Below are positions 57,519 through 64,000 of a stretch of DNA of 64,000 nt, piece after piece. Origin of the DNA: Schaalia vaccimaxillae DSM 15804 (GTDB lineage Bacteria > Actinomycetota > Actinomycetes > Actinomycetales > Actinomycetaceae). A program made the translations under genes and the position numbers. The notes below the pieces were generated by a model. It searched no databases. It was not told the DNA's origin and saw only the letters and a program-made list of their open reading frames with translations. Position 1 is the first letter of the stretch, and each line of letters opens with the position of its first letter. The stretch lies in contig NZ_ATUX01000006.1 of the NCBI RefSeq assembly GCF_000420425.1, positions 248,001 through 312,000 of the forward strand, given 5' to 3'.

Positions 57519-58868
57519 TTACCTAGCGGCCAGTTCGTCGTCAATATAGGAGGGTTTAGCTGCTCTGTAGCCAACAATTCCCATAGCACCGCCGCTTACC
57601 GCCAACAATCCGAGTACCAAAGCTGTACTCCCCGTAGCTTCGAGCAGTACACCCACTACAACTGGGCCTATCGCCGCCAAAAGATAGGCACCAGGCTGAA
57701 CCATCCCCGAAAGACGAGCCGCAATATTTGCACTACGCGACCGTGCTGGTATGAGTGCCACAGCAAGCGGGAAAGAAAATCCCCCAATTGCCAGAAGAGT
57801 AACGCAGAACCATGCAAGATCACGCCCAGCAATTATCAAGGTCACGTAGCCGGCGGCTGTAAGGGCTCCGAAGAGTAGTGCCAACCACGGCAGCGTGTTT
57901 GAACGATTCGTCAAGTCAATGACCGGTGCCATCACTAAGCCACCAAGCACCGACCACACGTTGATGGAAGCGATCATTGCACCGGCTTGCGCGCCATCAA
58001 TCCCCATTGAGGTCAAAATTGTCGGTAACTGCCCAAATTGAACGTATGCACCCAACGACTGCAGACCAAACATCAACATCAGTGCAATCGCAGTCGGCGA
58101 CTTCATGAGGCTAGGTTCTTTGACACAGATTCGGGGCTTCTCCCCGATTAGCTTGGGTACCCCGACTTTGGGTTCGTCGTCATGTCGTGGCGTTGGCACA
58201 ACCGGAGGAAAGTCTTTTCCCACTCGACGCCATACCCACAGCCAAAAGAGTGCTCCAATGAGGGCTACAAACGCCCAAAAACCAATAGCACTGCGCCAAT
58301 GCTGCCCATCTGCTCCAGCCATCGGAACCGCAATAAGGGAACCGATAGCACCTCCCAGAGGCAGGACCGCTCCGTAAACCGTAATGAGCATGACAGCTCG
58401 GCCCGGCTTATGAAACTTCACCCACGCCGGGACGATGACGTTACCGAGGGCGGGCCCAACTAGTGCCAAGAAAGACAACGCGAGGAAAACACCGTAATGG
58501 CTTGCGAAAGGCCGGGCTGCTAGGCCAATCACAGACACGCTCATTCCTAATGCCAGTGTCGACGTTAGTCCGAACCGTCTAGACAAAGGAACGGCTGCAA
58601 ATCCCATGATGGAGAAAACAATGCATGGAAGAGCTGTCAGAATTCCAGCTGCAATCGCTCCCCCACCCAGACTTGCCTGAATCACGCCTAGCAGTGGTCC
58701 GATGGACGTCGCGCCGGCGCGCAGCGACGGTGAGATTGTCACTACGGCTAAGAAGGCCACCAGCGTCGACACTGTTGACATGTAGTGCACAAGTCGAGGC
58801 TCTCTTCCGGCTAAAATTCCTGACTCAGATAAATGAAGTAAATTCTTCAGCGATCGGTTCGAACTCAC
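57519..58868 (-). CDS. MFS transporter (CynX/NimT-like)
   Basis: This 449-residue major facilitator has 12 hydrophobic segments and a central cytoplasmic loop (about residues 210-245). The architecture fits the CynX/NimT branch: short loops and a GxLxALP-like stretch (GILTALPCIVFSIMGFAAVPLSRRFGL). The transported compound is not known. Its position next to a PuuE-like amidohydrolase on the same strand suggests a nitrogen compound or cyanate-like anion. The stop codon lies within a GAACTGG...CCAGTTC inverted repeat that may terminate transcription. Confidence 0.85.
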   Translation of the reverse strand: MSSNRSLKNLLHLSESGILAGREPRLVHYMSTVSTLVAFLAVVTISPSLRAGATSIGPLLGVIQASLGGGAIAAGILTALPCIVFSIMGFAAVPLSRRFGLTSTLALGMSVSVIGLAARPFASHYGVFLALSFLALVGPALGNVIVPAWVKFHKPGRAVMLITVYGAVLPLGGAIGSLIAVPMAGADGQHWRSAIGFWAFVALIGALFWLWVWRRVGKDFPPVVPTPRHDDEPKVGVPKLIGEKPRICVKEPSLMKSPTAIALMLMFGLQSLGAYVQFGQLPTILTSMGIDGAQAGAMIASINVWSVLGGLVMAPVIDLTNRSNTLPWLALLFGALTAAGYVTLIIAGRDLAWFCVTLLAIGGFSFPLAVALIPARSRSANIAARLSGMVQPGAYLLAAIGPVVVGVLLEATGSTALVLGLLAVSGGAMGIVGYRAAKPSYIDDELAAR

Positions 58869-58993
58869 ACAAAGTTAACCTACTCGCTCACCTCGACTCG
58901 AGCGAGAGACATCCATCCGATAACCACATCAGCAACGCAGCGTTCACGGCATGGATTTCCTAACCATCTCAGACTTTGTAGCGCTGAACGCGT

Positions 58994-59026
58994 CAGGCCC
59001 CGCCAGCATATGCACAGCGGGGCCTG
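58994..59026. terminator. Terminator between the PuuE-like and MFS genes
   Basis: CAGGCCCCGC (58994-59003) pairs with GCGGGGCCTG (59017-59026) with a 13-base loop, 31 bases past the PuuE-like stop codon. It implies that the MFS gene is transcribed separately. Confidence 0.75.
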
Positions 59027-59056
59027 AATCCGTTAGAACAACTGACTATCAGTTAT

Positions 59057-60040
59057 TTACTGATTCAGTCGATCTGAAGGAGATTTTGGAACTGGCACCT
59101 GTTCGATGAATTTCTCTGCAATGGCAGACCTTGTCATGAAGACAACATCGTCCTTCGATTGGGCGTAACGTATGAACTCTGCCAGCCCATTAATGCGAGC
59201 TGGGTTACCGGTAATGCGCGGATGAATTCCAATTGACATCATGCGCCCACAGTCATCGCCATCATCCAGAAGTTGATCCAATGTTCGCTTAGCAACCTCA
59301 ACAAAATCTGAAGGCGCTGCAAATCCCGTACCCATGATGTAGCGACAATCGTTGACAACGAGCGAATATGGGACGACTAAATGAGGTTTTTCATTGACAA
59401 ACGTCCAGAACGGAAGATCGTCACCATAGTAGTCTGAGTCATAAAGGAAACGGCCATCCTCAACCAGAAGCTCGCGAGTATTCACCGACATCTCACGGCA
59501 ATACCAGCCAACAGGCTGTCGGCCTAACGTCTTCTGGAAAGAATCCATTGCTAGCTGGATGAGTTCTTTCTCTTCTTCGCGCGAATATTCATAATGGTCG
59601 ATCCAACGGTATCCATGTCCAACAATTTCGTCGCCACGTTCGTTGATCTTCTTTGCGACCTCGGGGTTGCGTTCAAGTGCCACTGCCGCTCCAAAGACCG
59701 TGACTGGCACATCGTAACGATCGAAGGTACGGAACATACGCCAAATTCCTGCACGAGTCCCGTACTCGTACATCGATTCTTTTGCCAGATCACGCTGGTC
59801 GTCCACCTCGAAAGGTAGCTCATACATTCCGTCGTTCGCTGCATCCCCCATCGCGAAGGTCTTCTCTGAGCCTTCTTCGTAGTTGATGACAATGTTGATC
59901 GCAACCTTTGCCCCATTGTCCCAACGAATTCGGGGAGGATTCGGACCATATCCAATAATTTCTCGATCTGGCCCTGCAACTCCTGGGATATCATCGTTGC
60001 GGTACCAATGATTCTTCTTCACTTGTGCCTGGTCGGGCAT
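59057..60040 (-). CDS. PuuE-like polysaccharide-deacetylase-fold amidohydrolase
   Basis: This 327-residue cytoplasmic enzyme has the NodB/polysaccharide deacetylase fold. The sequence IPGVAGPDREIIGYGPNPPRIRWDNGAKVAI is the N-terminal extension of PuuE allantoinases and of the cofactor-independent cyclic imide hydrolases. Other landmarks are NYEEGSEKTF (32-45 region), TVFGAAVALERNP, EIVGHGYRWIDHYEY (about 137-150) and GWYCREMSVNTRELL. Such enzymes open allantoin or cyclic imides by amide hydrolysis. It is divergent from an asparaginase-fold gene with a nucleobase-type permease. The exact substrate is unknown. Confidence 0.88.
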   Translation of the reverse strand: MPDQAQVKKNHWYRNDDIPGVAGPDREIIGYGPNPPRIRWDNGAKVAINIVINYEEGSEKTFAMGDAANDGMYELPFEVDDQRDLAKESMYEYGTRAGIWRMFRTFDRYDVPVTVFGAAVALERNPEVAKKINERGDEIVGHGYRWIDHYEYSREEEKELIQLAMDSFQKTLGRQPVGWYCREMSVNTRELLVEDGRFLYDSDYYGDDLPFWTFVNEKPHLVVPYSLVVNDCRYIMGTGFAAPSDFVEVAKRTLDQLLDDGDDCGRMMSIGIHPRITGNPARINGLAEFIRYAQSKDDVVFMTRSAIAEKFIEQVPVPKSPSDRLNQ

Positions 60041-60164
60041 ATCTCAACCTCTCATTCACAGATGGGGAACTCATCTACATCGTAATATGTCCACAGTCAC
60101 ATTCGTTGCGTACCAGGTGACTCATTATGTGCAACCACCTGCAGAATTATGAAGGCAAGGAAGT

Positions 60165-61160
60165 ATGAGCAAGACAGTTGCAATAGGTACCACCGGTGGG
60201 ACAATCTCGATGTCCGCAGTTAGCGTCCTTGGCCCAGTTAACGTCTCTCTTGAAGGTCACCAGCTCGTAGCTCCACTAGCCCAATGGCTTCCCGACATCA
60301 ACATCAAAGCAACGACATTGCTCCAGTTGGGCTCTCCTCAACTCACTGTCAACAATGTTATTGAAATCTTCAATTTCGCTCACGAAGCTATAGCTTTAGG
60401 AGCGGACGGCGTGGTCATAGTCCAGGGAACTGACACGCTCGAGGAGGTCGCTTACCTTCTGGATCTTCTGTGGGACCGCGAGCAGCCTTTGGTCATCACC
60501 GGTGCGATGAGAGCTAGTGATGATGCTGGGGCAGAAGGATTAGGCAATCTAGTAGCAGCAACGCGGGTAGCGGTCGATTCACGTCTATCAGGCATGGGTG
60601 TTCTCGCCGTTCTTAACGACGAAGCCCATCTGGCGTCTTTAGTCCGAAAAGTTGACGCAAACGCACTGTCGGCTTTCAAGTCAGTTTCATGGGGCCCCGT
60701 TGCAAAAGTCGTAGAAGGCTCAGTTGCCGTCGCATACTCGCCCTTCACACGCCCATCACCACTACCCGTACCTGATACACCCAAGCTCCGTATTCCAATC
60801 ATTATGGCCGGGCTTGACGACGATGGTGATACTATCCGCGCAGCAACCTCTAACGGTGTAAATGGATTAATTCTGTCCGCGATGGGCTCTGGACATCTTC
60901 CGATCGATCTCGCTGACGCTGCGGAAGAGGCAATTAAAGCAGGAATTCCTGTTGTGTTTTCTTCCAGGACGGGCGGTGGAACAACCACAAGAAACTCATA
61001 TGCATATCCTGGATCCGAAGTTGATCTGCTTAACCGAGGCCTTATTGGCGCCGGTTGGCTCGATGAACGCAAATCTCGTCTTCTGTTGCACCTACTACTA
61101 GCTAAGGGTTCAACAATGGATGAAATTGAATCAGAATTCGCCAAGCGAGGACGTTTATAA
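60165..61160 (+). CDS. Asparaginase-fold amidohydrolase
   Basis: This 331-residue enzyme belongs to the asparaginase/glutaminase family. The first catalytic motif TTGGTIS is at 9-15 and the second, VIVQGTDTLEEVAY, near residue 85. The cofactor-free Thr-Lys pair is intact as far as can be seen (ITGAMRASDD region). No signal peptide is present, so it is cytoplasmic. GGCAAGGAAG precedes the ATG. It lies in an operon-like array with the NCS1 permease (102-base gap). It may hydrolyse asparagine, but with a PuuE-like gene beside it a half-amide product is an alternative substrate. Confidence 0.88.
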   Translation: MSKTVAIGTTGGTISMSAVSVLGPVNVSLEGHQLVAPLAQWLPDINIKATTLLQLGSPQLTVNNVIEIFNFAHEAIALGADGVVIVQGTDTLEEVAYLLDLLWDREQPLVITGAMRASDDAGAEGLGNLVAATRVAVDSRLSGMGVLAVLNDEAHLASLVRKVDANALSAFKSVSWGPVAKVVEGSVAVAYSPFTRPSPLPVPDTPKLRIPIIMAGLDDDGDTIRAATSNGVNGLILSAMGSGHLPIDLADAAEEAIKAGIPVVFSSRTGGGTTTRNSYAYPGSEVDLLNRGLIGAGWLDERKSRLLLHLLLAKGSTMDEIESEFAKRGRL

Positions 61161-61262
61161 AAGAAGCATTTCACAAACCACTTCTTTTTCGCACTCAGAT
61201 TCTCATCCAAATATTTCACAAAAAACTTTCAAAACAAAACACAAAAGGAAGGCAGACTACTG

Positions 61263-62678
61263 ATGAGCACGGAAAAACAAATGCTCTCAAAGCAAGAGCC
61301 GCAAGTCGACGCTGAAGAATTCATGCTTCAACCGGTTCCACGCAGCGCCCGTAGATCCTGGTGGTCAATGTTTGCAATCTGGGTTGGGTTTGGTTATGTG
61401 CCAACCGGCCTGATCGTGGGAGGCCAACTAGCAGGACAGGGCGGCGCTGCCGGCATGTCCTTTAGCCAAGCAGTCTTCGCAATTCTTCTTGGTGAAGGTA
61501 TTTTGCTTGCGCTGACTTACGCTCTCGGCTATGCCGCGATGAAAACAGGTATGAATCTTTCCCTGATTTCACGTTTCTCCTACGGCCGCAAGGGCATTAT
61601 TTTGCCAATGCTCATCATGGCGCTTCTTACTCTAGGTTGGTTCGCATCAATCGTCGGGATGGTCGGCGAAATTTTTGATGTCGCAGTCGGAGATCTAACC
61701 GGCATCACTCTGATCAACGGCCTGACTCTCGAGTATGTAATTCTCTGCATATTCTGGGGTGCAGTTTTCACCTGGTCCGCCTGGAAAGGGATTACTGCCA
61801 TCGAGAGAATCTCTGCCGGGGCAGCGCCTTTCGTTCTCGTCGTAGCGATTGTTGTAGCCATCCTCATGGTTAACGAGTTCGGTGGTTTTGGAAATGTTCT
61901 AAGCGAAGCAAATAATCGTGAGGGCCTATCACTTGGAACTGCAATCACAGTCATTATCGGCGCATGGATTGCCGGCGTGATTATGGGTGTAGATATTTTT
62001 AGATATGCGAGCCGAAAAACTCATGTCCTCATCGGCGCAGGTGCTTGCTTCATTCTGACAAATCCATTACTAAATCTCATTGGATACACGGGAGCCATTG
62101 CTACGGGTGAGTCAAACTTCATCGCCTGGATGGTCGAAAACGGTCTGATTCTGACTATCCTCGGTGTCGTACTTTGGGTCCTAGCTCTCTGGACGACAAA
62201 CATGTCAGAGCTGTACTGCAATGCTCTGTACCTTGGTCCCGCAGCAGAAGCAGTCGGATATCGCCTACAACGTCGTAAGATTGTGATCATCGTTGGCGCC
62301 ATTGGCACTCTTCTTGGCTCGCTTGGCTTCTACTCTCTGTTTTTTGGAGATTTCATCACCGTCTTAGGAGCAGCATTCGTTCCACTCGCGGGTCCAATTC
62401 TTGCCGATTTTTACTTGGTGAGACGGTCCGAATATTCAACTGCCGATCCGAATGATCTACCAGCTGTACGCTGGCCAGCCGTACTTTCCTTCATTGTCGG
62501 CGCCTTCGCCGGTATCGCTTTCCAATATTGGATTCCGCTTCCCGGAGACTTCCCCTCCGGGCTTGGAGCACTCATCCTGACCTTCTTCTTGCATCTACTT
62601 CTTTCCAGGTTCATGGCAAATCGCACCGAGCAGAAACCGATTACTTCGGAGGGCTACACTTCTCCAGCTTCCATGTGA
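61263..62678 (+). CDS. NCS1-family permease (CodB-like)
   Basis: This 471-residue permease has 12 hydrophobic segments and the NCS1 signatures WVGFGYVPTGLIVGGQLAGQGG and ISRFSYGRKG near the N-terminus, plus FADFYLVRR-like PILADFYLVRRSEY near the C-terminus. NCS1 carriers take up purines, pyrimidines, allantoin, hydantoins or thiamine precursors with sodium or protons. It most resembles the CodB (cytosine) branch. Position with amidohydrolases suggests a cyclic nitrogen compound as cargo. An AAAGGAAGG ribosome site precedes the ATG. A hairpin follows the stop. Confidence 0.88.
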   Translation: MSTEKQMLSKQEPQVDAEEFMLQPVPRSARRSWWSMFAIWVGFGYVPTGLIVGGQLAGQGGAAGMSFSQAVFAILLGEGILLALTYALGYAAMKTGMNLSLISRFSYGRKGIILPMLIMALLTLGWFASIVGMVGEIFDVAVGDLTGITLINGLTLEYVILCIFWGAVFTWSAWKGITAIERISAGAAPFVLVVAIVVAILMVNEFGGFGNVLSEANNREGLSLGTAITVIIGAWIAGVIMGVDIFRYASRKTHVLIGAGACFILTNPLLNLIGYTGAIATGESNFIAWMVENGLILTILGVVLWVLALWTTNMSELYCNALYLGPAAEAVGYRLQRRKIVIIVGAIGTLLGSLGFYSLFFGDFITVLGAAFVPLAGPILADFYLVRRSEYSTADPNDLPAVRWPAVLSFIVGAFAGIAFQYWIPLPGDFPSGLGALILTFFLHLLLSRFMANRTEQKPITSEGYTSPASM

Positions 62679-62696
62679 ATCTCGATTTTCTAGCCC

Positions 62697-62739
62697 AAAT
62701 TTGGTGGGGAGAAGGATTTAGCCTTCCCCCACCAAATTT
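62697..62739 (+). terminator. Intrinsic terminator after the NCS1 permease
   Basis: AAATTTGGTGGGG (62697-62709) pairs with CCCCACCAAATTT (62727-62739), with an inner GAAGG/CCTTC stem and ATTTA loop. Confidence 0.9.
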
Positions 62740-62832
62740 CAAGCGTCGCAAGACCCTATCCATCTAGGTATTTTGCAGCAGAAGATATCTCAGCTAAGAA
62801 AATAACTTTAAGCCACTTACCCAACTAAACCA

Positions 62833-63177
62833 CTAGTTCAGGTCAGAGTACTTCGCACTTGAACCTTTCGCTCGATCCACAGGGTATTTGCGAGCATTTA
62901 TCTCGAGTTTTTCACGGATGATCTGAGCAGGATCGAGACCCAGATCGTCGGTTAACATGAGTGTGTAAATCAGGACATCAGCAATCTCCTCTCGGAGACC
63001 TGCCATGCGAGTGTCAACTACTTCCTGGTCAGAACGCCACTGGAATAGTTCAAGCAGTTCGGCTGACTCAACACTAATGGACAGAGCTAAGTCTTTGGGA
63101 GTATGGAACTGGCGCCATTCACGCTCATCACGGAACGTATTGACCTGATCGATCAATTCATCGAGCTCATTTGACAT
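62833..63177 (-). CDS. MazG-like nucleotide pyrophosphohydrolase
   Basis: This 114-residue all-alpha NTP pyrophosphohydrolase of the MazG/dCTPase family hydrolyses (d)NTPs to monophosphates. The Mg-binding motifs are SVESAELLELFQW (ExxE) and EEIADVLIYTL (ExxD), and the C-terminus has the NARKYPVDRAKGSSAKYSDL signature. It overlaps the upstream DUF2075 gene by 11 bases, so the two are translationally coupled. The same pair occurs in other bacteria. A housecleaning role or a role in a phage-defence pair are both possible. Confidence 0.9.
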   Translation of the reverse strand: MSNELDELIDQVNTFRDEREWRQFHTPKDLALSISVESAELLELFQWRSDQEVVDTRMAGLREEIADVLIYTLMLTDDLGLDPAQIIREKLEINARKYPVDRAKGSSAKYSDLN

Positions 63178-64000
63178 TTTGCAAAGTTCCTTTCGCTGCT
63201 GCCATCAGAGCATCCCTTAAATTTTGATCCACGGCATAGATATAAAGACCTCGAATGCCACGGGTCAATAGCACATTGATTTCATTGCGCAGCATCTGCT
63301 CACCCACATGCGCTTTGGTTCCATCCCGCAGTGTGCGACGAGATCGAACATCTCTGTTATGGCTTTTTTCTGGACGAAAGACTAAGCGTCCGTCCTCGTA
63401 CCCCACGGACGGCCCAAGGATTACACCAACATAGTTCAGGTCGAATCCTTGAATAGTAAATGTAGAGCCAATCTCTTCGATGGTGTGTTCTTGTTCGGCC
63501 CAGGCTTGGTGTTTACTCGACCAATTTTTATTTGTGGACTTGAGCTGGTAGTTCCAAGGAGCAGAAAACTTCCCATCAATCTCTACGTTCCACAGTCCTA
63601 ATCCTTCAGAGTTAGGCTGGGGCTTATAAGGCCAGTCATAGGAAGCAACCATGCGTGAAAGACCATCAAATTCCGAAGAAACGGTGGCACGACGACGGAT
63701 TTCTTCATGCATCTTTGATGGATCATCAAAAATACGTAAATCATAGTTTTCATCATCTGGGATGTGCCCGATGGTTCCCTGATCGATAAGGGTCCGCAGC
63801 CACGATAGTGTTTCTTTAGAGCCGTTAATCCTGAGTTGGTTATGTAATTCTATATGCTCTGTTGCAAGTTGCTGAAGTTGCTCAAACTCGCCAATATTTC
63901 GGTATTGCTTGTTTCTAAGAATTTGATTGTGATCCATGACAGCAACCACGACTCTTGCACGCTTGAGTAGATCTTGGAGTTGATCTGCACCCGAGTATCC
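63167..64000 (-). CDS. DUF2075 helicase-like protein (5' part outside window)
   Basis: The visible 277 codons stay open to base 64000, so the N-terminal ATPase motifs lie beyond the window. The visible part begins GYSGADQLQDLLKRARVVVAVMDHNQIL, corresponding to the region after the Walker B motif of DUF2075 (superfamily 1 helicase/Schlafen-like). Near the C-terminus EINVLLTRGIRGLYIYAVD is helicase motif VI of this family. An internal ATG at 63949 is not the real start. The protein is presumably an ATP-driven nucleic acid enzyme working with the overlapping MazG-like protein. Confidence 0.85.
   Translation of the reverse strand, partial: GYSGADQLQDLLKRARVVVAVMDHNQILRNKQYRNIGEFEQLQQLATEHIELHNQLRINGSKETLSWLRTLIDQGTIGHIPDDENYDLRIFDDPSKMHEEIRRRATVSSEFDGLSRMVASYDWPYKPQPNSEGLGLWNVEIDGKFSAPWNYQLKSTNKNWSSKHQAWAEQEHTIEEIGSTFTIQGFDLNYVGVILGPSVGYEDGRLVFRPEKSHNRDVRSRRTLRDGTKAHVGEQMLRNEINVLLTRGIRGLYIYAVDQNLRDALMAAAKGTLQNVK

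Overview
The window looks like chromosome of a host-associated member of the Actinomycetaceae (Actinomyces/Schaalia type), with moderate-to-high GC. The clues are gene blocks conserved in Actinobacteria (ceoB-ceoC TrkA pair with DUF3159, OB-fold, DUF3710 and DUF4193 genes; sepH; parC/parE; folC and ndk near smc), LAxTG-type wall-anchor signals, an anaerobic GlpABC and a translational ileS T-box. No rRNA, tRNA, CRISPR array or intact transposase gene was found. The genus is inferred from content only.

Layout. 1-6.2 kb: APC permease (cut by the window edge), TrkA-type K+ uptake regulators, four small conserved actinobacterial genes and sepH. 6.3-17.4 kb: phosphodiesterase, DUF5998 and parC, then an accessory stretch with a small type VII secretion-like cassette (SseB-like, WXG100-like and two apparently decayed genes) and two GNAT acetyltransferases, then parE and a small zinc-ribbon gene. 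17.5-27.2 kb: 2-hydroxyacid dehydrogenase, smc, ndk, dhaMLK and folC, all on the minus strand; the dihydroxyacetone kinase genes sit between folC and ndk. 27.4-33.8 kb: LAKTG surface protein, a gene-poor stretch, ileS with its T-box leader, and a LacI regulator. 34.0-40.1 kb: LacI-controlled EbgA/EbgC-type beta-galactosidase operon with an APC-type permease, then an alpha/beta hydrolase. 40.1-46.5 kb: LAQTG surface protein, aldo/keto reductase, a 126-bp MITE-like element, metallo-hydrolase, SDR and a DUF4349 lipoprotein. 46.6-50.7 kb: glpCBA. 51-55.8 kb: two metallopeptidases (M13 and M1). 55.9-57.5 kb: SmtB-like zinc sensor with a His-rich protein, a membrane protein and a rhodanese. 57.5-62.7 kb: nitrogen-compound cluster (MFS exporter/importer, PuuE-like cyclic amidohydrolase, asparaginase-fold amidohydrolase, NCS1 permease). 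62.8-64.0 kb: MazG-like pyrophosphohydrolase overlapping the 3' part of a DUF2075 helicase-like gene that runs off the window.

How the parts work together. Glycerol metabolism is covered by DhaKLM (dihydroxyacetone to DHAP, with PEP-derived phosphate) and GlpABC (glycerol-3-phosphate to DHAP, electrons to quinone). The lac-type operon has paired palindromic operators and would feed galactosides into the cell. The nitrogen cluster suggests uptake and stepwise opening and deamidation of a cyclic amide or imide. The zinc pair looks like a sensor controlling a cytoplasmic metal buffer.

The most notable observations are: a family of intergenic repeats in which copies are spaced exactly 22 bp at three separate loci; the decayed WXG100-type cassette; the PuuE/asparaginase/NCS1 grouping; the galactosidase operon with an amino-acid-type transporter; and the MazG/DUF2075 pair at the right edge, a possible defence module.
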